Below are positions 46,856 through 55,012 of a DNA stretch of 64,000 nt, in pieces. The notes below the pieces were generated by a model. The model was not told where the DNA came from. It did not search any database and worked only from the letters and a program-made list of their open reading frames with translations. This DNA comes from Candidatus Jettenia caeni (GTDB lineage: Bacteria; Planctomycetota; Brocadiia; Brocadiales; Brocadiaceae): positions 992,401-1,056,400 of the forward strand of contig BAFH01000003.1 of assembly GCA_000296795.1 (NCBI GenBank), given 5' to 3'. Both the position numbers and the translations under genes were made by a program. Positions within the stretch are counted from its first letter, which is position 1; each line of letters opens with the position of its first letter.

Positions 46856-48559
46856 ATGAGGACAAGAATTCTTATAATCGATGACGAAGAGAATATTCGG
46901 TTTACTCTCAAAAGTTTTCTTTTAGATTGGGGATATGAAGTCGTAATTGCTAAAGATTACCATGAGGCTTTAGCGATGATTGATGCATCTGATTTCGATT
47001 TGATATTTGCAGACATTTTCCTGGAAGGTAAAACAGGGATTGATTTTTTAAGGGAAGTTAAGAACAGGAATATGAATTCCCCTGTTATTATGATTACCGG
47101 GGTTCCTAATATTGAAACTGCTTCGGATGCACTTCGGTTGGGAGCCTTCGACTATATTTCTAAACCTATACTCAAAGATACCTTGTTAAGGGTTACAAAG
47201 ATGGCATTACAGCATAAAGCGTTGGTAGATGAAAAGGAGAATTACCGCTTAAATCTTAAGGCTATCTTTAATAGCGTAAAGGATGCAATTATTACGGTGG
47301 ATCAAAAATTGCATGTGCTTGAGATTAACGAAGCAGCTAAAGATGTATGTAATTTATCCCGTGAAGTAATCGGAGTGCCTTTAGGTTCTCTTCCGAAGCA
47401 CTGTAGTGGTCAATGTCTCGTTAGTATTGAAGAAACCATTCATAAAAAACAGCCCGCGGAAGTGTATCATATTGAATGCAGACATAAATTCCGCCCGCAA
47501 CAGATTGTCTCTATTACTACATATCCCCTGCTTAGTAATAAAGGCATATTCTCCGGAGTAGTGTTAGTAGTGAGTGATGAGACGTATTTGGCAGATCTTG
47601 CGCGAGATAAGAAAGAGTGCAAACAATTCCATACTATCGTGGGAAAAAGTGAAAAGATGCAGACCGTTTACTCTCTTATAGAAAGTCTCTCCAATATTCA
47701 AACCACTGTCTTGATTACAGGGGAAAGCGGAACAGGCAAGGGATTGGTTGCTGAGGCTTTGCATCTTAAAGGTGAGCGTAGTCATAAACCATTTATCAAT
47801 GTAAACTGTGCAGCTTTATCACAGAATTTGCTTGAGAGCGAACTCTTTGGACACGTGAAAGGCGCTTTTACCGGCGCTGTTCAGGATAGGATCGGCAGGT
47901 TTCAAAAGGCAGATGGTGGCACTATTTTTTTGGATGAAATAGGGGACATATCACCCCGGATGCAATTACAGCTCTTAAGGGTATTGCAGGAAAAAGAATT
48001 TGAGAAGGTTGGAGACTCAACACCTATCCGGATTGATGTCCGGATTGTTGCTGCTACCAATCAAAATTTAAAGGAAAAAATACGGCAAAGAAAGTTCCGT
48101 GAAGATCTGTATTACCGTCTGAAGGTAGTGGAAGTGAATTTACCACCATTAAGAGATCGCCGGGAGGATATACCGCTCCTGGTTAATCATTTTTTGAATA
48201 AGCTCAATAAGAAGATAAATAAGGAAATCGTAGCAATTTCTTCCGATGTTCAAAAAATATTTATGGAATATCAATGGCCCGGTAATGTCAGAGAACTGGA
48301 GCATACCCTTGAACATGCATTTATCCTTTGCCCTCAGAGTACTATTACCGTGGATTACTTACCAGGTATTCTTAAGGGACTTGTTGAAGTTAAGACTACT
48401 TCCGGAGAAGATATAACTATTGAAGAATCACAGGCAATTCTTCAGGCGCTTGAAAAAACTGCATGGAGCAGGGTTAAGGCCGCTCGCCTGTTAGGCATGA
48501 GCAGGAGTACTTTTTACCGGAAAATTGAAGAATATAAAATAAAGATGCGAGATATATAA
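46856..48559 (+). CDS. Sigma-54-dependent response regulator (NtrC family) with PAS domain
   Basis: 567 aa. Receiver domain with phospho-acceptor Asp53 (IFADIFL), PAS domain about 130-240 (AIFNSVKDAIITVDQKLHVLE), AAA+ domain with Walker A GESGTGKG (289-296), GAFTGA (336-341) for sigma-54 contact, GGTIFLDEIGDI, and a Fis-type helix-turn-helix at the end (ARLLGMSRSTFYRKIEEY). Activates sigma-54 promoters when phosphorylated. GGGGG before ATG. Likely partner of the 1402-aa kinase. Confidence 0.95.
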   Translation: MRTRILIIDDEENIRFTLKSFLLDWGYEVVIAKDYHEALAMIDASDFDLIFADIFLEGKTGIDFLREVKNRNMNSPVIMITGVPNIETASDALRLGAFDYISKPILKDTLLRVTKMALQHKALVDEKENYRLNLKAIFNSVKDAIITVDQKLHVLEINEAAKDVCNLSREVIGVPLGSLPKHCSGQCLVSIEETIHKKQPAEVYHIECRHKFRPQQIVSITTYPLLSNKGIFSGVVLVVSDETYLADLARDKKECKQFHTIVGKSEKMQTVYSLIESLSNIQTTVLITGESGTGKGLVAEALHLKGERSHKPFINVNCAALSQNLLESELFGHVKGAFTGAVQDRIGRFQKADGGTIFLDEIGDISPRMQLQLLRVLQEKEFEKVGDSTPIRIDVRIVAATNQNLKEKIRQRKFREDLYYRLKVVEVNLPPLRDRREDIPLLVNHFLNKLNKKINKEIVAISSDVQKIFMEYQWPGNVRELEHTLEHAFILCPQSTITVDYLPGILKGLVEVKTTSGEDITIEESQAILQALEKTAWSRVKAARLLGMSRSTFYRKIEEYKIKMRDI

Positions 48560-48620
48560 TCTAATTTCCTGCCTTGTTACCCTCCTTTTATCTGCCTTAT
48601 ACTATTTCTACCGTATTATG

Positions 48621-48643
48621 AAGTGTCCCGTGAGACACTTTTG
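48621..48643 (+). terminator. Hairpin after the response-regulator gene
   Basis: AAGTGTC and GACACTT form a 7-bp stem with a 6-base loop, followed by TTGT. It could end the regulator transcript, but it is also the first of three related repeats (see 48631-48678). Confidence 0.45.
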
Positions 48644-48678
48644 TCCTGAGACACTTTTGTTTCATGAGACACTTTTAT
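48631..48678. repeat. Three direct repeats of TGAGACACTTTTGT
   Basis: Exact copies at 48631-48644 and 48647-48660 and a one-mismatch copy at 48665-48678 (TGAGACACTTTTAT), 16 and 18 bases apart. They lie between the sigma-54 regulator and the HD-GYP gene. They could be binding sites of the neighbouring regulator; AAGTGTC-N6-GACACTT at the left end is palindromic. Confidence 0.55.
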
Positions 48679-49096
48679 ACCAAACAATCATATTGGGATT
48701 ATTTTCGTTCTCTCGTATTCATGCATTGGTAAAATCCTAAATAGTGCTGAATAAGAATTCTTCTTTCCCTATATCTTCTTATATCATCTCTTGCTTTTTC
48801 CGTTTCAGCCACAGTATTCCTGAAAGTTATTTTCATACAAGCATTTGATTTATTATAGTTTACATACAATCGATTAATCGTAAAAACTATTATCATCATA
48901 AATTTTGATGATTCTTGTTTAGGATAGTTTACTCGATTTAGCGTTATCGTTTACCGGCACTTTTTTGTTGATTACTTCCCTTAGTTTCATCCAAACAAGC
49001 AAATTATATTATCTGAAATTTTCTCTCTTCTTGGTATACATTTTGATAAGTTAAAATCATCCTTTCTCAGGGGAATGTAGTAATAAACAGGTAAAT
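48679..49096. other. AT-rich intergenic region
   Basis: A 66-codon minus-strand frame (48699-48899) exists but shows no start signal or recognisable family; otherwise empty. Promoter for 49097/49277 should lie here. Confidence 0.3.
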
Positions 49097-49216
49097 ATGA
49101 GAAATAATAAATTTTACTGTGACAAACGAAAGGAAAAAGATAGAGCCATGCTGATATTTACGGTTCTGGTATTCGTAAGTATTTTGATCTCTTTGACGGT
49201 AGTGATATGTTTATGA
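49097..49216 (+). CDS. Possible 39-aa single-pass membrane peptide
   Basis: ATG 49097 with CAGG six bases upstream; a charged N-terminus (RNNKFYCDKRKEKDR) followed by one helix (MLIFTVLVFVSILISLTVV). TGA at 49216, 60 bp before the HD-GYP gene. Topology and initiation are plausible, but no homology can be judged. Confidence 0.4.
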   Translation: MRNNKFYCDKRKEKDRAMLIFTVLVFVSILISLTVVICL

Positions 49217-49276
49217 GGTCTACCAAAGTCTTTTGGAAGCGATTATTATTCTCTATAAAGTTGGAGGACTATTGAG

Positions 49277-50431
49277 GTGGAGATATCAAAGCTTATTGAT
49301 AATTTGATGGATCATGAATTGATGGGACTATTATTATCTAACGTAACTGATCTTACCTATATTTATGATACCGAGGGAAATGTTTTATTTGTGAATAAAA
49401 TATTTGAGAAATTTACCGGGCATAGACCAGAAGAATTTTACGGAAAACCGTTCGCTTCTCTTTATGATGAATCTAGCCTGAAAGAAGCACTAAATATGTA
49501 TGCAAGAACATTGAAAGGGGAGTGCCCGCAATATGAATTATATTTTAAAAATACGAAGGTGCTCTGTGAATATAAGAATTTTCCTTTGAAAGGTGAAAAG
49601 GGAGATATAATTGGCGTTATAGGTATTGCCAGAGATATCACCCTCCGTAAGCAAAGAGAAGAGGTAAAGGCGCTTAACGAATCTTTAGAAAAACGGATAG
49701 CAGAAAACTCAATAAAACTGGTAAAGATAAATGAAGAATTGACGGAGGAGATTTACAACCGTAAACGGTTAGAGAGTGAATCTAAACAGAATAGTAAAAG
49801 GTTACAAAAATCCTTAAGATGTATCATTCAGACTATGGCGTCGGTTGTTGAATTGAGGGATTCTTATGCAGTTGGTCATCAAAGACGGGTTGCCCAACTT
49901 GCTTGCCGTATAGCTGAGGAGATGGGTCTTTCCCAGGAAAGGATTGATGGGGTCTGCTTTGCGGCAAATCTTCATGATATTGGCAAAGTGTCGGTACCAA
50001 CAGAGATCCTTGGGAAAGTTGAACAGCTTACCGAGGACGAGCTGAATATGCTTAGGAATCATTCACGAGTAGGCTATGATATAGTAAAAGAGATAGAATC
50101 TCCTTATCCTGTTGCTCAAATTGTGCTTCAACATCATGAGAGGATTAATAGGTCTGGATATCCTATGAGTTTGTCAGATAAAGATATACTCCTGGAAGCA
50201 AAAATTTTGGGCGTAGCTGATGTTGTAGAGGCGATGTCCTTTCCCCGTCCTTATCGGTCAACATTCGGTTTAGATAAAGCCTTGGATGAAATATCACAAA
50301 ACAGAGGTATTCTTTACGATCTTAATGTGGTACATGCCTGTTTAGTTATTTTTCATGAAAAAGGATTTAAGTTTGAACAGAAGTCATACGCAAATCTGAG
50401 ACTCTTTGAGGATGTTTTGTTGAAAATTTGA
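49277..50431 (+). CDS. PAS-HD-GYP cyclic-di-GMP phosphodiesterase
   Basis: 384 aa from GTG 49277 (TTGGAGG upstream). PAS domain 20-125 with YDTEGNVLFVNKIFEKFTGH, a coiled coil 125-180, then HD-GYP: HQRR (201), HDIGK (233-237), HSRVGYDIV, QHHERI (285-290) and SGYP (293-296). HD-GYP enzymes break down c-di-GMP to pGpG or GMP; all metal ligands seem present. The usual DGxGYP reads NRSGYP, a mild variation. PAS is nearly the same as PAS1 of the 1402-aa kinase. Confidence 0.93.
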   Translation: MEISKLIDNLMDHELMGLLLSNVTDLTYIYDTEGNVLFVNKIFEKFTGHRPEEFYGKPFASLYDESSLKEALNMYARTLKGECPQYELYFKNTKVLCEYKNFPLKGEKGDIIGVIGIARDITLRKQREEVKALNESLEKRIAENSIKLVKINEELTEEIYNRKRLESESKQNSKRLQKSLRCIIQTMASVVELRDSYAVGHQRRVAQLACRIAEEMGLSQERIDGVCFAANLHDIGKVSVPTEILGKVEQLTEDELNMLRNHSRVGYDIVKEIESPYPVAQIVLQHHERINRSGYPMSLSDKDILLEAKILGVADVVEAMSFPRPYRSTFGLDKALDEISQNRGILYDLNVVHACLVIFHEKGFKFEQKSYANLRLFEDVLLKI

Positions 50432-50627
50432 TTTTGGAAACCTTCTCATTATTTTATTTGTTTAAAAAAGGGTAGAAAAATATGTTTGTGTTAATTGTCG
50501 GGGGAGATCATTTAGGAAACATTCCCAGAGGGCTTGCTATGTTAAAAGGATAAATATTTTACCTGTTTATTGAATTGCAAATTAACGTTTTGAAATCTTG
50601 TGGTACTGTTAAATAAGGATACGATAC

Positions 50628-50879
50628 ATGAAAACGAATAAATTTTTTGTCTGTCCGAACTGTGGTAATATTGAAAAATTTAAAGTATTTACCAGTAGCT
50701 TTCAAATTATTAAACAATCTCCGGTAATGGGAGTACGAGTAGATGAAACAGGCATTTTACCTAATTTACGGCAAGCTGATAACTATATTGAGTGTCAGGT
50801 ATGTTTTAAAACCTTAGAGTATGATACGGCATTAGATCTTGGTCAAAAATATATTAAAAAGGCCGGTTCTATCAGGTAG
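50628..50879 (+). CDS. Small double-CxxC zinc-ribbon protein, copy 2
   Basis: 83 aa: CPNCG near the N-terminus and CQVC about residue 62, with FTSSFQIIKQSP, RVDETGILPNLRQ and IECQVCFKTLEYD. Paralogue of the protein at 1539-1808. It follows the HD-GYP gene by about 200 bp on the same strand. Function unknown. Confidence 0.8.
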   Translation: MKTNKFFVCPNCGNIEKFKVFTSSFQIIKQSPVMGVRVDETGILPNLRQADNYIECQVCFKTLEYDTALDLGQKYIKKAGSIR

Positions 50880-51202
50880 ATCAATGTCATTAAATTAAGC
50901 ATCCTGCAGTAAAATTCCCCTCAAAAAGCTTTAGTAAGGGAATGGTAAAAATGCTAAGAGGCTGTCTGCAAAGTTCATATTCATGTCTGGAATTTATCCC
51001 TTTAGTGGATTCGCTTCGCTTAATTTACCTCACTCACACCTCAATCATTCGGTAGCGGTGGATTAAACGAAGTAAATCCACCGCTGCATCGTAATGGCAT
51101 TGTCAGGCAGATTAAATCTAACGTTCATCGGCTCCGTTTTTTCACAAGCAGGAGGGGCAAGTTTGAAACTTGCCCCTCCTCTCTGCCAAAGGTAGTTAAA
51201 TT
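50880..51202. other. Intergenic region ending in a strong palindrome
   Basis: GTGGATT...AATCCAC arms lie near 50997-51085 (GTGGATTCGCTTCG; GGTGGATTAAACGAAG). 51150-51180 is an exact 15-bp inverted repeat. No gene. Confidence 0.4.
51150..51180 (-). terminator. 15-bp perfect inverted repeat, likely terminator or REP element
   Basis: AGGAGGGGCAAGTTT, one central base, then its reverse complement. It lies 22 bases past the stop of the 51203 gene on the minus strand. No T run follows directly; TTGTGAAAAAACGG comes later. It shares the GGGGCAA type of end with other repeats here. Confidence 0.5.
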
Positions 51203-51859
51203 TTAAGGTTGTTTTTCTTTCTGTAAAGAATGATTCTCATGATGTGGTGATTTAAAAAATTTTGTTGGCTCCAGAGTCGGCTGCAGACTAAGCCCATCAT
51301 ACCAGCCTGCCACATGTCCATGTGTCCAATCTTGTCGCGTTTCGGTAAAAACCGTAATTATATCCTTGGTAGGAATAATGGTAAGAGAGAATTCACTCCA
51401 TGGTGAGATACTATTCCCACTGATAGTATGTTTATTTATTGTTGTAAAAGCAAGTGCCGGATTCCAGGTACCGTCAAGAATTCCTATAATTGTTGCGTCT
51501 CCGAGATCATCGCCATAAAACGCCATACGGCCTGTTAAGACATAAGGAGTGTTGACTATTACCTTAATTTCCTGATAGAGACCCCCTCGCGCCGTTCCAT
51601 TCGAGTCAACTTGTTGCGCCAAAGCAAAAAATCCACTTATGGCAGGGGGCAGGGGGGTTCCGATAGTACCGGGAATTGCAACGGTTATATGAGTGGGGAA
51701 TTCTACAGGGGCGCCATCACCGTCCCAAGGGTAAGTTTCCCAGTATTTCCAACCCGTGTTATCTCCCGTTTCAAAATCTCCATTCTTGAGTAATTCTGAA
51801 GCAGACAATGATGATAGCGTGAATAGGGAGAAGATTAAACCGAATAAAGCGTATTTCAT
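51203..51859 (-). CDS. Secreted beta-sandwich (carbohydrate-binding-like) protein
   Basis: 218 aa with signal peptide 1-20 (ending SLSA-SE). The mature start LLKNGDFETGDNTGWKYWE is the usual opening of CBM4/9- or DUF642-like beta sandwiches. No catalytic motif and no PEP-CTERM anchor. AGAGGAAA before ATG. Role unknown; binding of a polysaccharide is a guess. Confidence 0.65.
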   Translation of the reverse strand: MKYALFGLIFSLFTLSSLSASELLKNGDFETGDNTGWKYWETYPWDGDGAPVEFPTHITVAIPGTIGTPLPPAISGFFALAQQVDSNGTARGGLYQEIKVIVNTPYVLTGRMAFYGDDLGDATIIGILDGTWNPALAFTTINKHTISGNSISPWSEFSLTIIPTKDIITVFTETRQDWTHGHVAGWYDGLSLQPTLEPTKFFKSPHHENHSLQKEKQP

Positions 51860-51890
51860 TATTTCCTCTATGCTTTATATGAAATTATGG

Positions 51891-52934
51891 TTATTTGAAT
51901 TTATTTTTTGGCTTTAATCTCTTATAGGTTGCAAATTCCTCATCAGCTTTTTCTTTCATACCCTTTTTATCATATACGATACTAAGATTAAAATGGGCGA
52001 GAGCGCAGTTTGGGTCAATTTCAATGGCTTTTTTATATTCTTTCATCGCCTCATCATACATCCCTTTTCGCAGATAAAGATCACCGACTTCATTGTGAAT
52101 ATCGGCAGTATTTGAACTCAGTTTAACCGGAGAAGTCTCTTTTTCCGCAGTGTTTTCAATTGCTAATTTTTGTTCTTCTTTGAAGGGATTTGGCGGAGAT
52201 AATACAATTCGGCTAGCCTCAGATGTTGGTACTGACAGAGTTATCATCCTGATCTCTTTTTCTCTCAAGAGGGTAAGTTTAACCTCTTTGCCTGCATGTG
52301 CTTCTATAAGTTGTTTTAAATGTTTTTTATCTTCAATTTTTTCACTATTCCATTCGGTAAGGAGGTCTTCTACCCGAATACCTGCATTTGCTGCGATGCC
52401 TTCAGGCATACTATGAACGATAAGCACGCCGTGTTGCTTTTTTTTAAATCCAAACCATTCTTTATTCTCTTTGGTAATATTACACACAAGAAGCCCCAAA
52501 GGATTATAGGATTCCAGAAATACAATTGCCGTGCCTTTACACCACGAAGTATGTTTTACACCGTAATCTGTTCCTCCCAACTCTCCATATCCTTGCCATG
52601 ATTTTGAAGCTCCGGTATCGTATTGGACATTAATGACTGCCTGGGCGCCCACTGCTTGGGCTTTTTCCTTAATTTTTAAGGCGAGAACGTCATGTCCTGA
52701 AAAACCGAATTCACCAAGACTCACTTCTCCCAGCTTTTTATATGTTGTATCGATATCGCCTGCGCAGACAAATATCTCTTCGCTTTTCTCTCTATTTGCA
52801 GGCGCCGTACCTTTCCGGGGTTCGAGAGTGGGTTCTTCGTTCTTAAAAGGTGATACCCTTTTAAGAAACCCGGAAGAACTACAGCCGGTTATAAAAGTAG
52901 TAAGAACAATAAAGACGATCGTTCTGGTGTTCAT
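51891..52934 (-). CDS. Lipoprotein with YbjQ-like, PDZ and TPR domains
   Basis: 347 aa. Lipobox ITGC (Cys18). A YbjQ/DUF4156-like domain (YKKLGEVSL...GAQAVINVQYDTG), a PDZ domain about 160-225 (GVLIVHSMPEGIAANAGIRVEDLL), then two TPRs (DLYLRKGMYDEAMKEYKKAI; AHFNLSIVYDKKGM). This order is uncommon. Probably an envelope scaffold that binds protein C-termini. Heads a minus-strand group with the PGPGW protein upstream by only 2 bp. Confidence 0.75.
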   Translation of the reverse strand: MNTRTIVFIVLTTFITGCSSSGFLKRVSPFKNEEPTLEPRKGTAPANREKSEEIFVCAGDIDTTYKKLGEVSLGEFGFSGHDVLALKIKEKAQAVGAQAVINVQYDTGASKSWQGYGELGGTDYGVKHTSWCKGTAIVFLESYNPLGLLVCNITKENKEWFGFKKKQHGVLIVHSMPEGIAANAGIRVEDLLTEWNSEKIEDKKHLKQLIEAHAGKEVKLTLLREKEIRMITLSVPTSEASRIVLSPPNPFKEEQKLAIENTAEKETSPVKLSSNTADIHNEVGDLYLRKGMYDEAMKEYKKAIEIDPNCALAHFNLSIVYDKKGMKEKADEEFATYKRLKPKNKFK

Positions 52935-52936
52935 TT

Positions 52937-53188
52937 TTATTTATTCTTTCTTTTAAATTTTGATTTTATTTTTATTTCACTGGATTTTATTTTTGATTCA
53001 ATATTTACTAAATACCGATGGTAAAATTTTGTCTTTTTCAGCTTCTTAACCAGAGAAACCTTTCCTGGAAAGCTTGTGATGTATAATCCAGTGAGAATTG
53101 TCAAGAGGCCAGGACCGGGTAAAACAAGCATTGCCGATCCTATAAAGATAAGAAAAATACCTGCAACATTTTTTGTAAATTTTTTCAT
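52937..53188 (-). CDS. PGPGW-type small membrane protein
   Basis: 83 aa with one or two helices and the motif VLPGPGLLTILTGL, which defines the PGPGW family. The tail is very basic (KKLKKTKF; KFKRKNK). Function unknown. Its start overlaps the end of the U32 peptidase gene by four bases. Confidence 0.8.
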   Translation of the reverse strand: MKKFTKNVAGIFLIFIGSAMLVLPGPGLLTILTGLYITSFPGKVSLVKKLKKTKFYHRYLVNIESKIKSSEIKIKSKFKRKNK

Positions 53189-54426
53189 CCGTACTTCCTA
53201 AGCATAAAATACTTACGTACCGGGCGTGATACTTTTACCAGTACCTTTTGCCCGGCATTGGCTGTTTCTATCGGTTCATTCTGTTCATTCCTGATATCCA
53301 TCAGTACCTGGCTAAAATCTTCATTTAACCGCTTTCCCATGATTTCTACAGAAGTGTTCCCGGAAATCCTGTTTTTTACTAATACTTCTGCCGTATCTTC
53401 TGAAAGGACGTTATGAACCGTGCCAAGATAATCATACTCTTTTATATAAGAATTTCCAGGATGCGTTGTCTGACTATTATACCCCTGATTTCCGAAAAAA
53501 AATCCTGTTCCGTATTCCCTGTGACTAACTTTTTCAAGCTCAGATAGCCATCTCTCATCATAGATGTAGTTGTCAGGATCAGCAAAATAACGATCCAGTG
53601 CTTCTCGGTATATCCTCGTGACAACGGCAGCATAGTATTGGCTTTTCATACGCCCTTCTATTTTCCATGCAGTAATGCCAGCGCGGACCAATTCTGGAAT
53701 ATGTTGAATCATACAAAGATCCCTGGAACTCAAAATAAAAGTACCACTTTCATCTTCGACTATAGGGTATGTCTCATTGGGCCGTTTCTCCTCTTTCAGG
53801 GTATACTGCCATCGGCATGCATGGGAGCAATCTCCCAGGTTTGCATGTCGGTTTGTCATAAAACTGCTCAGGAGACAACGGCCTGAATATGACATACACA
53901 TAGCGCCATGGATAAACACCTCAGTTTCTGCCCGGGAATTTTCAGTAATTTCTTGAATTTCTCCCAGGGTTAATTCCCTGGCAAGTATTATCCGTTGAAT
54001 ACCTTGTTGATACCAGAACTCGACAGACTTCCCATTGGTTGTATTGGCCTGGGTACTCAGGTGAATGGGAATGTGCGGAGCAATTTCTCTCACCATGAAA
54101 AAAATGCCAGGATCTGAAATAATTACAGCATCTACCGGAATTTCAGCAAGCTTCTCCAGATAGGGGCGTATACTGCGAATGTGATAATTACGCGCAAAGA
54201 TATTTAAGGTGATATAAATTTTTTTACCCCGGTTATGAATCCAGGTAGTAGCCTCATTGATTTCCTCTAACGTTATATCGGGTGCGCCCATTCGAAGATT
54301 AAACCCTTCTCCACCTACGTAAACAGCATCGGCGCCGTATTCAACTGCTGTTTTGAGTTTTTCAATATCTCCTCCCGGTGCAAGGAGTTCAGGTTTTTTA
54401 GGTAATGTATTCTGTATATGTATCAT
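53185..54426 (-). CDS. U32-family peptidase-like protein (TrhP/YegQ type)
   Basis: 413 aa. N-terminal PELLAPGGDIEKLKTAVEYGADAVYVGG and the signature EVFIHGAMCMSYSGRCLLSS, with a second Cys pair in GDCSHACRWQY that fits an iron-sulfur ligand set. C-terminal beta domain included. Members TrhP/YegQ hydroxylate tRNA uridine-34 or 23S rRNA with prephenate; the name peptidase is historical. Confidence 0.9.
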   Translation of the reverse strand: MIHIQNTLPKKPELLAPGGDIEKLKTAVEYGADAVYVGGEGFNLRMGAPDITLEEINEATTWIHNRGKKIYITLNIFARNYHIRSIRPYLEKLAEIPVDAVIISDPGIFFMVREIAPHIPIHLSTQANTTNGKSVEFWYQQGIQRIILARELTLGEIQEITENSRAETEVFIHGAMCMSYSGRCLLSSFMTNRHANLGDCSHACRWQYTLKEEKRPNETYPIVEDESGTFILSSRDLCMIQHIPELVRAGITAWKIEGRMKSQYYAAVVTRIYREALDRYFADPDNYIYDERWLSELEKVSHREYGTGFFFGNQGYNSQTTHPGNSYIKEYDYLGTVHNVLSEDTAEVLVKNRISGNTSVEIMGKRLNEDFSQVLMDIRNEQNEPIETANAGQKVLVKVSRPVRKYFMLRKYG

Positions 54427-54554
54427 TAGATTCTTTTTATTTCAACATCTCAAGAAAATCAAGTTTATTATCGGCGCAATCGTTTACGATTGAACCGGGA
54501 AATTCGGGATGGTTACTCCTCCGTGTGCAAGCCAGCATTCTTCCATTGTTGATT

Positions 54555-54968
54555 TTATTTCTGAGTTCTCGCTAAATAGTTCTGTAATATGAACTGGGCG
54601 GCAATCATATCAATTCGTTCTTTTCTCTTCTTTCTCGATAGATCTCCTTCCAGCATAGCTTTATTTGCTCTAACAGTACTGAGCCTTTCATCGATAGTAT
54701 GTATAGGGATTTGAACACGCTTCTTTAATAGTTCAACAAATGCCAGTACCGCATGTGCCTTGTCCCCTAACGTATTGTTCATATGTTTTGGTAAACCAAC
54801 GACAACTTCTTCAACCTCCTTTTCCTGTATAATATTCAGTATTTTTTGCAGGTCTTCTTTTATCTGAGTACGTTCTATCGTTGTTAATCCTTGTGCGGTA
54901 ATTCCAAGTGGGTCGCTTAACGCAACGCCAATTCGCTTTTCACCATAATCGATTCCCAGTATGCGCAT
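54555..54968 (-). CDS. ruvX: RuvX/YqgF pre-16S rRNA nuclease
   Basis: 137 aa: ILGIDYGEKRIGVA with Asp7, VEEVVVGLPKHMN and IDERLSTVRA, the acidic RNase H-like active site. YqgF trims the 5' end of 16S rRNA and is essential in many bacteria; it was first described as a Holliday-junction resolvase. ATG start. Confidence 0.95.
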   Translation of the reverse strand: MRILGIDYGEKRIGVALSDPLGITAQGLTTIERTQIKEDLQKILNIIQEKEVEEVVVGLPKHMNNTLGDKAHAVLAFVELLKKRVQIPIHTIDERLSTVRANKAMLEGDLSRKKRKERIDMIAAQFILQNYLARTQK

Positions 54969-55012
54969 AATGAAGAATACCTCGTGTTGTCACCCTGTAA
55001 AAGAGTAAAATG

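Noticed and set aside
48699-48899. 66-codon minus-strand frame
   Set aside because: No initiation signal and AT-driven composition; cannot be told from chance.
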